This document shows positions 52,247 through 61,430 of a stretch of DNA of 64,000 nt, piece by piece (position 1 is the first letter of the stretch; each line of letters starts with the position of its first letter). Both the position numbers and the translations under genes were made by a program. The notes beneath the pieces are model-generated. The model worked only from the letters and a program-made list of their open reading frames with translations, was not told the DNA's origin and ran no database searches. The DNA is from Falsiphaeobacter marinintestinus (lineage in GTDB: Bacteria; Pseudomonadota; Alphaproteobacteria; Rhodobacterales; Rhodobacteraceae), in the NCBI RefSeq assembly GCF_007923355.1, contig NZ_VOGO01000003.1, positions 1 through 64,000 of the forward strand, in the 5' to 3' direction.

Positions 52247-53308
52247 ATGGCGGATATTGGGTACACGGAATACGTGTATGAAGAAGGCTTGTATGAGGAT
52301 GAAATCCCTCAGTCAGGGCCACAGGCGACTCAGAAAAGCGGGTCGGTCAGCAAATTTGTAAGCATCGCAGGGGCAGTGGCGTCGATCGCACTGGTCGCGG
52401 GTGTTGGTGTCTGGAGCTATAAGTTGATGGTTCGGGACGTCAGTGGTGTGCCGGTTGTGCGCGCCGCCGAAGGGCCGATGCGCGTGCAACCTGAAAATCC
52501 GGGCGGGCGTCAGGCCGATCATCAGGGGCTGGCCGTCAACGCGGTTGCAGCCCAAGGCACAGCGGCGGCGACTGCTGACCGATTGGTGCTTGCGCCGCGT
52601 CCGGTTGATCTGGCCGAAACCGATGGTCCGGTACAAGATGCGCTGCCGGGTCCGGCAGTTCCGGCCCATACGCAAGCAACCGCGCCGAACGAGGCTGTGG
52701 ACGAAACCGTGCCTGTCGGCAGCGAAGACGCGCTTGCAGCGTTTCAGAACGGATCCGTGGCAGCACTTGTCGATCAACTGACCCAAGGTGTGACACCGCT
52801 CAGCGAAACCGAAGAGCTTGCGCTTGAGGACGTGGCCGATAGTGGGCAGCCCGAAACCCTGATTGATGAATCCCAGGCCGTCGCGGAAGCGGCACCTGCG
52901 CTATATGTTGGTCCCGGTCTTGCCCGGTCGCTGCGTCCTTTGGCACGCCCGGCCACGCTGGTCATCGCGTCAACCAACAACGATGCCATGGCCGAGGCCC
53001 TGTCCAATGCAGTTGACACATCGGCCAGCCTGGATGTCGACCCCGACAGCTTGCCGGTCGGAACGCGCCTGGCCCAGCTTGGGGCTTACGACAGCGCCGA
53101 GGTCGCCAAAGAAGAATGGGACCGGATTTATGCTCGGTTCGAAGATTACATGCAGGGCAAACAGCGCGTGGTTCAGAAGGCGTCAAGCGGTGGCCGCACC
53201 TTCTATCGCCTGCGCGCCATGGGATTTGACGACCTCAGCGATGCACGGCGCTTTTGTTCTGCGCTTGTCGCGGAAAGCGCTGACTGTATCCCGGTGACAA
53301 CCCGGTGA
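52247..53308 (+). CDS. SPOR-domain membrane protein
   Basis: The 353-residue protein has an acidic N-terminal cytoplasmic tail, one membrane helix at about residues 37-62 (VSIAGAVASIALVAGVGVW), a long Pro/Ala/Val/Asp linker (about 65-250) and a C-terminal SPOR domain (about 260-350, VGTRLAQLGAYDSAEVAKEEW). SPOR domains bind denuded peptidoglycan at the septum, fitting its place before nagZ. The stop overlaps the nagZ GTG start by four bases. Confidence 0.9.
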   Translation: MADIGYTEYVYEEGLYEDEIPQSGPQATQKSGSVSKFVSIAGAVASIALVAGVGVWSYKLMVRDVSGVPVVRAAEGPMRVQPENPGGRQADHQGLAVNAVAAQGTAAATADRLVLAPRPVDLAETDGPVQDALPGPAVPAHTQATAPNEAVDETVPVGSEDALAAFQNGSVAALVDQLTQGVTPLSETEELALEDVADSGQPETLIDESQAVAEAAPALYVGPGLARSLRPLARPATLVIASTNNDAMAEALSNAVDTSASLDVDPDSLPVGTRLAQLGAYDSAEVAKEEWDRIYARFEDYMQGKQRVVQKASSGGRTFYRLRAMGFDDLSDARRFCSALVAESADCIPVTTR

Positions 53309-54312
53309 GCTTCGGAGCAACGATCCTTGATGCCGAGGGTCTGCGCCTGACAGCAGACGAAAAAGCGCTGTTTCGCGATGCGGACCCGTTCGGGTTTATC
53401 CTGTTCGCGCGAAATATCGACACCGCCGATCAGGTCCGCGCGCTGTGCAGCGATTTCCGAGAGGCGGTGGGCCGGGACTGCCCGATCACCATCGATCAGG
53501 AAGGTGGGCGTGTTCAGCGTTTGCGTGCTCCGCTGGCGCGCGAATGGCTGCCGCCGCTGGATCATGTGACAGTGGCTGGGGAAAATGCCGCGCGTGCCAT
53601 GTATTTGCGATATCGCCTGATCGCGCATGAACTGCGTGAACTTGGTATCGACAGCAATTGCGCGCCGATGGTCGATCTGGCGGCGCCCGAAACGCATCCG
53701 TTCCTGAAGAACCGCTGTTATGGGGCGGACGCCGAAACGGTTGCCGATTTGGGCCGCGCCGTGGCCAATGGTATGCTGGACGGCGGTGTGCTGCCGGTTC
53801 TGAAGCATGTCCCCGGACATGGCCGCGCGACGCAGGACAGCCACTATGATCTGCCCCACGTAACCGCGCCCATGGAAGATTTGGACGACACCGATTTTGA
53901 GGCTTTCCGCGCGTTGAACGATCTTCCGATGGGGATGACGGCGCATCTGGTTTACGACGCCATCGATCCGGCCCCGGCCACGATCTCGCCGGTGATGATG
54001 TCGCTGATCCGCGAACAGATCGGATTCGACGGGCTGATCATGACAGACGATTTGTCGATGAAAGCGTTGGCCGGATCCCTGAGCGATCTGACGACCCGTG
54101 CTTTGTCTGCCGGATGTGACGTGATCCTGTTGTGCAATGCCGATTTCGCTGACCGGGCCCGCGTCGCTGAGACCGCTGGCAAGATGTCGGATGCGGCCCA
54201 GACCCGTGCTGAGCGGGCTCTTGCCGCCCGGCACGCCCCTGCAGAGCTTGACATCGACGCCGCTGAAGCCGACCTTTTCCGCCTGATGGGCGGAACGGTG
54301 TATGCAGGATAA
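53305..54312 (+). CDS. nagZ: Beta-N-acetylhexosaminidase NagZ
   Basis: This glycoside hydrolase family 3 enzyme removes GlcNAc from cytosolic muropeptides in cell-wall recycling. The 335-residue protein has VPITIDQEGGRVQRL-like ITIDQEGGRVQRL near residue 60, KHVPGHGRATQDSH near 165 (Asp-His dyad loop), and the catalytic Asp in IMTDDLSMKAL near 245. The GTG start shares GTGA with the SPOR stop, and scpA starts 11 bp before its stop. Confidence 0.94.
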   Translation: MSFGATILDAEGLRLTADEKALFRDADPFGFILFARNIDTADQVRALCSDFREAVGRDCPITIDQEGGRVQRLRAPLAREWLPPLDHVTVAGENAARAMYLRYRLIAHELRELGIDSNCAPMVDLAAPETHPFLKNRCYGADAETVADLGRAVANGMLDGGVLPVLKHVPGHGRATQDSHYDLPHVTAPMEDLDDTDFEAFRALNDLPMGMTAHLVYDAIDPAPATISPVMMSLIREQIGFDGLIMTDDLSMKALAGSLSDLTTRALSAGCDVILLCNADFADRARVAETAGKMSDAAQTRAERALAARHAPAELDIDAAEADLFRLMGGTVYAG

Positions 54313-55093
54313 CCTTTTCCAGGAAGACGAAATGTCCGTGCGCGAACGGCTGGCCGCCGAGTCGCTGATCGTTGATGTGGACGGGTTCGAAGGGCCGTTG
54401 GATATCCTGCTGACCCTGTCGCGGACCCAAAAGGTGGATCTCCGCAAAATCTCGGTTCTGGAGCTGGCCAAACAGTATCTGGCTTTCGTGGAAAAGGCCA
54501 AGGCGCTACGCATCGAACTGGCCGCCGATTATCTGGTGATGGCTGCCTGGCTGGCGTTTCTGAAATCGCGGCTTCTGCTGCCGCCGGATCCGTCCGAAGA
54601 GGGGCCATCGGGCGAGGAACTGGCCGCGCATCTTGCATTTCAGCTTGAGCGCTTGCAGGCAATGCGCGATGCGTCAGCCCGATTGTGGGCGCGTGATCGG
54701 CTGGGGCGTGATTTCTTTGCCCGGGGCCAGTCCGAGGATGTGACCCGCATCCGCACCGTGACCTATTCGGCGACGCTGCTGGATCTGATGCAGGGCTATG
54801 CGCGGATCCGGACACGGGATGAGTTTCGCCCCTTCGTGATGGATCGGGATTCGGTGTTCACCATGGAGCAGGCTTTGGAGCGGATGCGCCCGCTGATCGG
54901 GTTTGCGGGCAGTTGGACGGCGATGGAAAGCTATCTGCCACAGGGCTGGGGCGCGGATCCGGCCAAGCGTCGGTCTGCCACGGCGGCAACATTTGCGGCG
55001 TCTCTGGAGCTAGTCAAGGAAGGCCAGCTTGAGATCCGCCAGTCAGAACAGTTCGCCCCAATCCAGCTGCGCAAGAAGGAACCCCGGACGTGA
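54302..55093 (+). CDS. scpA: Segregation and condensation protein ScpA
   Basis: Kleisin subunit that joins SMC dimers. The 263-residue protein begins MQDNLFQEDE and has the conserved VDGFEGPLDILLTLSRTQKVDLRKISVLELAKQYL region (broken here: FEGPLDILLTLS near residue 30, KVDLRKISVLELAKQY near 44). AADYLVMAAWLAFLKSRLLLP follows near 77. The start at 54302 overlaps nagZ; an alternative ATG at 54332 with AGGAAG upstream would drop the conserved LFQED. Confidence 0.93.
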   Translation: MQDNLFQEDEMSVRERLAAESLIVDVDGFEGPLDILLTLSRTQKVDLRKISVLELAKQYLAFVEKAKALRIELAADYLVMAAWLAFLKSRLLLPPDPSEEGPSGEELAAHLAFQLERLQAMRDASARLWARDRLGRDFFARGQSEDVTRIRTVTYSATLLDLMQGYARIRTRDEFRPFVMDRDSVFTMEQALERMRPLIGFAGSWTAMESYLPQGWGADPAKRRSATAATFAASLELVKEGQLEIRQSEQFAPIQLRKKEPRT

Positions 55094-55758
55094 ACGATGA
55101 GACCTCGCATGAGGATACTGACAGCCTGTTCGCAGCCCCTCCGATGGCCGAGCAGGAGCGCATGATCGAAGCCATGCTGTTCGCCAGTTCGGAACCCGTC
55201 ACTGTGCGCGAGCTTGAAGTGCGGATGCCGCATGGCTGTGATGCCGCCGAAGCCCTGGCGCATCTGCGCAAACGATATGAAGGGCGCGGGGTGCACGTCG
55301 TGCGGGTTGGTGACGGATGGGCCATGCGCACCTCTCCGGATCTGGGGTTTCTGATGCAAAAGGAAACCGTCGAGACCCGCAAACTGTCGCGCGCGGCGAT
55401 CGAAACACTGGCCATTGTGGCCTATCACCAACCCTGTACCCGGGCCGAGATCGAAGAAATTCGCGGGGTATCCGTGTCTCGCGGGACCATCGATCAGTTG
55501 CTGGAGCTTGAATGGATCCGGCTGGGGCGGCGCAAGATGACGCCGGGCCGCCCGGTGACGTTTGTGGTCACGCCTATTTTTCTGGATCACTTCGGCCTTG
55601 AAAGCGCGCGTGATCTGCCGGGGCTAAAAGAACTGCGCGCCGCTGGCCTTTTGGAAAATCGCGCACCGCCGGGGGCGTTGTCGCTTGGTGGAAGCGGTGA
55701 GGACGACGAAGCTGAAAGCGAAGGATTGGATGGCCAGTCCGAGCTTTTTGAAGACTAA
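55090..55758 (+). CDS. scpB: Segregation and condensation protein ScpB
   Basis: The 222-residue winged-helix protein that binds ScpA in the SMC complex. Two winged-helix units are visible: EAMLFASSEPVTVRELEVRM near residue 25, and LAIVAYHQPCTRAEIEEIRGVS near 100, the ScpB signature. The GTG start shares GTGA with the scpA stop. The C-terminal tail after residue 190 is acidic. Confidence 0.94.
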   Translation: MNDETSHEDTDSLFAAPPMAEQERMIEAMLFASSEPVTVRELEVRMPHGCDAAEALAHLRKRYEGRGVHVVRVGDGWAMRTSPDLGFLMQKETVETRKLSRAAIETLAIVAYHQPCTRAEIEEIRGVSVSRGTIDQLLELEWIRLGRRKMTPGRPVTFVVTPIFLDHFGLESARDLPGLKELRAAGLLENRAPPGALSLGGSGEDDEAESEGLDGQSELFED

Positions 55759-55826
55759 CTGGATAAGGCCCTGAAAAATGCACAATTAAGTGCTACATTA
55801 CTACTGTCTAGCAGAGAGGCTTTGGC

Positions 55827-56141
55827 ATGGGATTTGAACGGATCATAATGATGTTTGGGCGAATGTTCATGCGTAAAGCGATGAGCAAAGGCATCAACGA
55901 GGGCATGAAATACATGTCGCGTGATGACAAGCCACAGCAACAGCAACAACAGGCCCGCGTATCACAAGACGGTCCGTGGGACGGTGAGCAAAAGCAGGAA
56001 TTGACGCAGGAAGAGCGTCAGCAACGCCGGGCCGCTCGTAAGGCCCGGATGCAAGAGCGCGAGCAACGCCAGAAATCGGGAAACACGCAGAAAACTGCGC
56101 GTCAGGCGACCCGCATGATGCGCCGCATGGGGCGTTTTTAG
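55827..56141 (+). CDS. Small hypothetical basic/Gln-rich protein
   Basis: The 104-residue product has an N-terminal part rich in Met and Arg/Lys, then a run of Gln (about 38-43) and a charged helix with RRAARKARMQEREQRQ (about 66-82). It looks cytoplasmic and partly disordered. No family is recognised. It follows scpB by 68 bp, at the place where tatA stands in many relatives. GAGAGG lies before the ATG. Confidence 0.65.
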   Translation: MGFERIIMMFGRMFMRKAMSKGINEGMKYMSRDDKPQQQQQQARVSQDGPWDGEQKQELTQEERQQRRAARKARMQEREQRQKSGNTQKTARQATRMMRRMGRF

Positions 56142-56207
56142 GTTTTTGCAGAGAACGACCACCTATTTAGGCGGAACTTTCTCATGCTGACTGACGTGAT
56201 GGCGGGG

Positions 56208-56396
56208 TTAGCAAAGGTACCATTCATCCGGTGGGTTCGCCGGGTCAATGCTTTCAAACTGAGCTTCCGAGCAATAGTTCTGAGCCAGTGCCAGGCCTTC
56301 TGGCGTCGACTGACCGATCTGGATTCTGGGTTGAACCTCGGATGTGCAGCCAGCCGCTGCGATCAGTCCTGCAAAGACAATTGTGCGAAATAACAT
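56208..56396 (-). CDS. Small lipoprotein (62 residues)
   Basis: Begins MLFRTIVFAGLIAAAGC, with lipobox Ala-Ala-Gly-Cys and Cys at residue 17. The 45-residue mature part is hydrophilic and contains two more Cys (one near the very C terminus). The start at 56396 is set by the leader; the frame runs further upstream without a good signal. No function known. Confidence 0.65.
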   Translation of the reverse strand: MLFRTIVFAGLIAAAGCTSEVQPRIQIGQSTPEGLALAQNYCSEAQFESIDPANPPDEWYLC

Positions 56397-56488
56397 CTTG
56401 GTCTCCCTTGGAGGCGTTAACCGGCTCAGGCTAGGTGTTAACTTCTGTGTTTTCAACAAATTCCGCCGTGAAGGGATCGACCGCCGCG

Positions 56489-57565
56489 CTATGGTGCGCG
56501 GAAATGCTTTGAAAGCTTCAGACCCTGACCCTGATAGTTCGACGCAATGCCAGCCCCGTACAGCTGGGTTGGCACTTCGGCCATGCGTTCATACACCAAC
56601 CGCCCAACGACCTGCCCATGTTCCAGAACAAACGGGGCCTCGTGACAGCGCACTTCCAGCACGCCACGCGAACCTGCGCCGCCTGCAGCGGCATGGCCAA
56701 AACCGGGGTCGAAAAACCCTGCGTAATGCACCCGGAATTCACCCACCATGGCCAGGTAAGGGGCCATTTCGGCGGCGTATTCTGGCGGGATGTGAACAGC
56801 TTCGCGGCTGACCAGAATATAGAAGGCGCCGGGGTCCAGAATGATGCGGCCATCTGTTGTGCGGATTTCTTCCCAGTATTCGGAAGGATCATAGGCCCCG
56901 ATGCGGTCAAGATCGATCACGCCGGTGTGCGGCTTGGCGCGAAACCCAACCAGATCGGTCCCTTCCGGGCGCAGATCGACCGAAAACCCCAATCCGTCCT
57001 GAATAAGCGCCGTGCCATCGACCAGACGGGCCTCGGCGTGCAGCGCTCTGAGAGTGGCGTCATCGAGCACCGCTTGTCCCTGCCGGAACCGGATCTGGTT
57101 CAGGCGCATGCCTGGGCGGGCTAGCACCGAAAAGCTGCGCGGACAGATTTCTGCATAAAGTGGTCCGGTGTAACCTGCTGAAATACGGTCAAATTCGGTG
57201 CCGCTATCGGTGATCGTACGGGTCAGAAGATCAAGCCGCCCGGTCGAGCTTTTGGCATTTGCGACCGCTGTCATATCATCCGGCAGGGCCAGAGATTCCT
57301 GCAAAGGCACGACATACACGCACCCTTTTTCCAGAACGGCCCCGTTACTCAGATCGATTCGGTGCATTTCGAATTCGGCCAGACGCTCAGTAACTGTTCG
57401 CCCCTGACCGGCCAGAAAAGAGGCGCGCACGCGATAGGCCACATGGCCCAGTCGCAAATCCAGACTTGCGGGTTGCACCTGCGCGGGCAAAATCGGCGTT
57501 TGCGCCGAAATCGCGCCCTCGGCGATCATCGATTCGATTTGCTGATTGGGGCAAACGCCTGTCAT
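56489..57565 (-). CDS. dcd: Double-length dCTP deaminase-type protein
   Basis: The 358-residue protein is about twice the length of E. coli Dcd (193 residues). A complete dCTP deaminase-like fold is in the N-terminal half (PASLDLRLG near residue 33, NAKSSTGRLDL near 103, and ISAGYTGPLYAEICPRS near 130), and the C-terminal half repeats parts such as GEFRVHYAGFFDPGFG near 285. The two halves may be one gene duplication with one active site kept. It would feed dUMP synthesis. The start at 57565 excludes 12 upstream residues that overlap a likely promoter. Confidence 0.88.
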   Translation of the reverse strand: MTGVCPNQQIESMIAEGAISAQTPILPAQVQPASLDLRLGHVAYRVRASFLAGQGRTVTERLAEFEMHRIDLSNGAVLEKGCVYVVPLQESLALPDDMTAVANAKSSTGRLDLLTRTITDSGTEFDRISAGYTGPLYAEICPRSFSVLARPGMRLNQIRFRQGQAVLDDATLRALHAEARLVDGTALIQDGLGFSVDLRPEGTDLVGFRAKPHTGVIDLDRIGAYDPSEYWEEIRTTDGRIILDPGAFYILVSREAVHIPPEYAAEMAPYLAMVGEFRVHYAGFFDPGFGHAAAGGAGSRGVLEVRCHEAPFVLEHGQVVGRLVYERMAEVPTQLYGAGIASNYQGQGLKLSKHFRAP

Positions 57566-57623
57566 GCTGCTTCCCTTGTTTGCACGGGCAGCAGGGGGCA
57601 TTTCCGTATCGTCGGTGATTTTT

Positions 57624-57700
57624 TGGTCGGGCTAGCAGGACTCGAACCTGCGACCTTCCGTCCCCCAGACGGACGCGCTACCAGGCTGCGCCATAGCCCG
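57624..57700 (-). tRNA. tRNA-Pro (anticodon GGG)
   Basis: A full cloverleaf reads on the minus strand: acceptor CGGGCTA pairing with TAGCCCG, D-arm, anticodon loop CTGGGGG with anticodon GGG, and T-arm GCAGG-TTCGAGT-CCTGC. The discriminator A and an encoded CCA follow at 57624-57627. It reads CCC codons. It lies between dcd and the MerR gene. Confidence 0.96.
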
Positions 57701-57758
57701 ACGATGGGCTGTTCATACTGCTTTTGCCGCTGGAGGCAAGGGAAAAGCATCGATTTTT

Positions 57759-58481
57759 CTAGCCGTTGCGCAGGTTTGTGGCGCGGTCGCGCCAATCCCT
57801 CAGGGCCTGCGCCAAAGTTGCGATCTTGGCATGTTCTGCGCCCGTCAAATCCCGCAGGTTTGGGAGAACGCTCAGGATGCCCGGCGTTGCTGCAAGTGTG
57901 TCAGCCGCAGGAGGGTCGGCAATGTCGACGATGATTGGTTGCGGCGCTGAGGTCGCGTCAGCCACAGCATCGGGCAGGGGCTCTGCTACCGGGTCACCGG
58001 TTGGTTCTGCCGCAACCGTTTCGACAACAGTATCGTCAACGGGTTCGGCTGCTTGCCCGAGGTCCATCGAGATCTGCACGTCGTCATCGACCTCTTCGGT
58101 TTCGGACGGTGTCGTACTGCGTGTGGGCGAAAACGGAGCAATCGTTGCTGAGTCGTCCTCGATCGGTACCGGATCGACATCAAACACGGGTTCGGGGCTG
58201 GGGTCGTCAATGGATTGGGACAATTCGGATACGTGCCCGACGCCCTTTTCCCGCAGGACTTTTTGCACGCCCTTGATGGTGATCCCATCGTCGTGCAGAA
58301 GCTTCTTGATCCCGCCAAGAAGCAGCATGTCTGCCGGGCGATAGTATCGCCGCCCGCCAGCGCGTTTCACCGGCTTCACCTGCGTGAATTTACTTTCCCA
58401 GAACCGCAAGACATGAGTTTGAATCCCCAGCCATTCCGCAACTTCACTTATGGTGCGAAAGGCGTCGGGTGATTTGCTCAT
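57759..58481 (-). CDS. MerR family transcriptional regulator downstream of ihfA
   Basis: The 240-residue protein has a MerR N-terminal winged helix (about residues 10-80): [25 protein letters not shown], with [10 protein letters not shown] near 48. The rest is a low-complexity acidic region rich in Asp, Thr, Pro and Val, and no effector-binding Cys set is present. Genes of this type directly follow ihfA in the rpmF-plsX-fabH-ihfA block of many alphaproteobacteria; the targets are unknown. There are 13 bp between ihfA and it. Confidence 0.9.
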   Translation of the reverse strand: MSKSPDAFRTISEVAEWLGIQTHVLRFWESKFTQVKPVKRAGGRRYYRPADMLLLGGIKKLLHDDGITIKGVQKVLREKGVGHVSELSQSIDDPSPEPVFDVDPVPIEDDSATIAPFSPTRSTTPSETEEVDDDVQISMDLGQAAEPVDDTVVETVAAEPTGDPVAEPLPDAVADATSAPQPIIVDIADPPAADTLAATPGILSVLPNLRDLTGAEHAKIATLAQALRDWRDRATNLRNG

Positions 58482-58494
58482 GCCGTGTTCCTAT

Positions 58495-58803
58495 TCAGCT
58501 ACTGGATTTGTTACCGGCGGCCACGCGGTCTTTCATCAGGTGCGATGGCCGGAAAGTCAGCACGCGGCGCGGCTGAATCGGAACCTCTTCCCCTGTCTTG
58601 GGGTTGCGGCCAACGCGTGCCGATTTCTCGCGCACGCTAAATGTACCGAAGGACGAGATCTTGACCTGCTCGCCGCGCACAAGCGCGTCGGACATATGCT
58701 CAAGAACACTCTCGACCAGTTGCGCGCTTTCATTGCGCGACAGACCCACCTCGCGGAACACAGCTTCGCTGAGATCCATGCGAGTCAAAGTTTTTCCGCC
58801 CAT
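58495..58803 (-). CDS. ihfA: Integration host factor subunit alpha
   Basis: The 102-residue DNA-bending protein has the HU/IHF fold: [22 protein letters not shown], then [28 protein letters not shown] in the arm region (GRNPKTGE near residue 65 is the DNA-binding arm) and RRVLTFRP. It pairs with IhfB. The start is the ATG at 58803; the frame extends upstream in a less conserved region. It is downstream of fabH on the same strand. Confidence 0.95.
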   Translation of the reverse strand: MGGKTLTRMDLSEAVFREVGLSRNESAQLVESVLEHMSDALVRGEQVKISSFGTFSVREKSARVGRNPKTGEEVPIQPRRVLTFRPSHLMKDRVAAGNKSSS

Positions 58804-58903
58804 ACCATTCCCCGTTTTATCGAGTGAAGAATACGGTGCGTTGTTTTTTGCTGTCAATGTTATTGTATTGCAATGGGTTGGTTAAGCCGCTTGATGCCGG
58901 GTG

Positions 58904-59875
58904 TTACCAGCGTATTACGACCGCTCCCCACGCTAACCCGCCGCCAATCGCTTCGGTTACGATCAGATCGCCCGATTTGATCTGCCCACGCGCTTTTCCG
59001 ACGGACAGGGCCAGGGGAATCGATGCAGCAGAAGTGTTGCCGTGGTCCTGAACAGTGACCACGACTTTTTCCATGGACAGGCCCATTTTCTTTGCTGTCC
59101 CCTGAATGATGCGGATATTTGCCTGATGCGGTACGATCCAGTCGACGTCTGATGGGCCGAAACCTGCAGATTCCAGGGCAGTTTCCGCAGTTTTGGCCAG
59201 TTTCTCGACGGCGTGGCGGAATACCTGATTGCCCTGCATACGCAGAAAGCCGGTGGTTTGGGTCGAGACCCCGCCATCGACATAGAGCAGATCCTGATAC
59301 CGTCCGTCCGAGTTCAGATCGACGGCAAGAATGCCACGATCCGCATCGTTTTCGCCAATTTCATTGGCTTCCAGAACCAATGCGCCAGCCCCGTCACCGA
59401 ACAACACACAGGTCGATCTGTCGGTCCAGTCCATGATGCGTGAAAACGTTTCCGCCCCGATCACAAGGACGCGTTTTGCCTGTCCCGACAGAATCAGGGC
59501 GTTGGCATTGCTCAGCGCGTAAACGAATCCGGCGCATACTGCCTGAACATCAAAAGCAAAACCGCGGGTCATCCCCAACCGGGCCTGCACCATGGTCGCG
59601 GCTGACGGAAAGGTCAGATCGGCCGTGGACGTCGCCAGAATGATGGCGTCGATATCATCGGCAACAAGCCCTGCATCGGCCAGTGCCGCCGTTGCGGCGT
59701 GTGTGGCAAGGTCGGACGTGTTTTCGCCCTCGGCTGCAAAATGGCGCCGTTCGATTCCGGACCGGGATTTGATCCAGTCGTCGCTTGTGTCCAGCGTCTG
59801 TTCGAATTCCGAGTTGGGAACCACACGTTCAGGTAGGTAGTGGCCGACACCGACGACGACTGCGCGTTTGGTCAT
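58904..59875 (-). CDS. fabH: Beta-ketoacyl-ACP synthase III
   Basis: FabH condenses acetyl-CoA with malonyl-ACP to start fatty acid synthesis. The 323-residue protein has the triad C114 in VQAVCAGFVYAL, H250 in VPHQANIRI and N280 in HGNTSAAS. The ATG overlaps the plsX stop by four bases. The block rpmF-plsX-fabH-ihfA-merR is continuous on the minus strand. Confidence 0.97.
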   Translation of the reverse strand: MTKRAVVVGVGHYLPERVVPNSEFEQTLDTSDDWIKSRSGIERRHFAAEGENTSDLATHAATAALADAGLVADDIDAIILATSTADLTFPSAATMVQARLGMTRGFAFDVQAVCAGFVYALSNANALILSGQAKRVLVIGAETFSRIMDWTDRSTCVLFGDGAGALVLEANEIGENDADRGILAVDLNSDGRYQDLLYVDGGVSTQTTGFLRMQGNQVFRHAVEKLAKTAETALESAGFGPSDVDWIVPHQANIRIIQGTAKKMGLSMEKVVVTVQDHGNTSAASIPLALSVGKARGQIKSGDLIVTEAIGGGLAWGAVVIRW

Positions 59876-61002
59876 GTCTGAGGTCTGCCCTTCTTGGAGT
59901 CATTTTCTGCAGGCGAGTCCTGCGGGTGCTGGCCATCTTTAGTAAGCTCGGCACTGGTTGCAACCCGTGCCGCCAGCTTTTCAGCGAAACCTGTCTCGGC
60001 CAGATGAAAGGCAAGCTTGATTGCAGCCGACACGCCAATTGCATCTGCGCCGCCATGCGATTTGATAACGGTTCCGTTCAACCCAAGAAACACGCCGCCA
60101 TTCACGCGGCGCGGGTCGATGCGTTTCTTGAGGCGGTTGAGCGAGGTTAGCGCCAGAAGAGAGGCAAGCCGCGACAAGGGCGAGAACTTGAACGCTTCGC
60201 GCAGCAGATCACCGATCAGGCTGGCTGTGCCTTCGCCAGTCTTGATGGCGACATTCCCGGTAAACCCATCCGTGACGATCACGTCAGCCACATCACCGGG
60301 AATATCGCTGCCTTCAACGAAGCCGACAAAATCGAAATTGGCATTGTCGGCGATGCTTGAGATCAGCGCATGTGCTTCTTTAAGCTCGGTCCGGCCTTTG
60401 TGTTCTTCGGTGCCGACGTTCAACAGACCAATGCGCGGGCGTTTCAGATCCATGCCGTTGCGGGCATAAGAGGCGCCCATCAACGCATATTGCAGCAGGT
60501 CGCCCGCATCGGCGCGCACATCGGCGCCAACATCCAGCATCACGTTGAACCCCTGAACGTTGCGCGATGGCCAAAGCACTGCAATGGCAGGGCGGTTGAC
60601 ACCGGGAAGCTTGCGCAGACGCAGCATCGACAACGCCATCAACGCGCCGGTGTTGCCACAGGACACGGCTCCGTCAGCCTCGCCATTGCGCACGGCCTCA
60701 AGCGTCGACCACATCGAGGTGCCCTTGCCGTGCCGCATGACATGCGAAGGCTTGTCCTGCATCGTCACGACGTCGTGGACATCGCGAAATTCCACACGAC
60801 CGGACAGATCGCGGCGTCGGGCAACCAGCGCGCGCAGCTCTTGTTCCGGGCCATGCAGAATGAACCCGATGTCCGGGTTCTTATTTGCAGATTTGGAAAG
60901 TCCGGCCACCACAACAGCGGGGCCGGCATCACCACCCATGGCATCCACCGAGATGACAATGCGCCCCTGTCGGGCGCTGGTCTGTTCCGGTGAAGCCATC
61001 AT
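59872..61002 (-). CDS. plsX: Phosphate acyltransferase PlsX
   Basis: PlsX turns acyl-ACP into acyl-phosphate for PlsY in phospholipid synthesis. The 376-residue protein has VDAMGGDAGP near residue 20, GNTGALMALSM near 115, and GVFLGLNGTVIKSHGGAD near 325. I use the ATG at 61002, with a second ATG one codon later (60999); the open frame to 61236 runs over rpmF and is not real. The stop overlaps fabH. The C-terminal tail carries a Lys/Gln-rich stretch. Confidence 0.95.
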   Translation of the reverse strand: MMASPEQTSARQGRIVISVDAMGGDAGPAVVVAGLSKSANKNPDIGFILHGPEQELRALVARRRDLSGRVEFRDVHDVVTMQDKPSHVMRHGKGTSMWSTLEAVRNGEADGAVSCGNTGALMALSMLRLRKLPGVNRPAIAVLWPSRNVQGFNVMLDVGADVRADAGDLLQYALMGASYARNGMDLKRPRIGLLNVGTEEHKGRTELKEAHALISSIADNANFDFVGFVEGSDIPGDVADVIVTDGFTGNVAIKTGEGTASLIGDLLREAFKFSPLSRLASLLALTSLNRLKKRIDPRRVNGGVFLGLNGTVIKSHGGADAIGVSAAIKLAFHLAETGFAEKLAARVATSAELTKDGQHPQDSPAENDSKKGRPQT

Positions 61003-61022
61003 ACAGGGTGTGTCGGCGTTGC

Positions 61023-61229
61023 TTATGCCGCGTCTTCGTCCAGATCGATATCGTCGGTCAGCGCGACGATCTCTTTGTCTGCATAGTGGCCGCAAGACGG
61101 GCAAACGTGGTGCGGACGCTTCAGTTCGCCACAGTTCGTGCATTCGTTCGGGTTGGCAGCGACCAGGGCATCGTGTGCACGACGGTTGTTGCGACGCGAC
61201 TTGGAAACTTTGTTCTGTTGGACAGCCAT
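61023..61229 (-). CDS. rpmF: 50S ribosomal protein L32
   Basis: The 68-residue protein starts [13 protein letters not shown] and has two zinc-type cysteine pairs in [20 protein letters not shown], so it is the zinc-binding (C+) form, not the zinc-free paralogue used under zinc limitation. It is followed after 21 bp by plsX. Confidence 0.97.
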   Translation of the reverse strand: MAVQQNKVSKSRRNNRRAHDALVAANPNECTNCGELKRPHHVCPSCGHYADKEIVALTDDIDLDEDAA

Positions 61230-61395
61230 GTCTCAACCTTTGTCTGTTCGGGGCCCGGGACGATCCCGACGGCCGTGTTTCGATTCCGTTTCAAACGGTG
61301 TGACGTGCGTTTAGGCCGCAGCCCGCGCGATGTCCAACCTTAAATCCGGTGAGCGCGCGAAAATACTGCAAAACGGGGGCGGCGCAAGCGGTTTT

Positions 61396-61417
61396 TCACA
61401 GCGCACAAGCGCTGTGA
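61396..61417. repeat. 9-bp hairpin between yceD and rpmF
   Basis: Perfect arms TCACAGCGC (61396-61404) and GCGCTGTGA (61409-61417) around ACAA lie 14 bp past the yceD stop. The minus strand has an A-run, not a T-run, after the stem, so it may be a 3' hairpin or operator rather than a terminator. Confidence 0.4.
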
Positions 61418-61430
61418 TTGGTGTTCAGGT

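Noticed and set aside
61396-61417. Intrinsic terminator after yceD
   Set aside because: Strong stem, but followed on the minus strand by A residues and not T; kept only as a hairpin.
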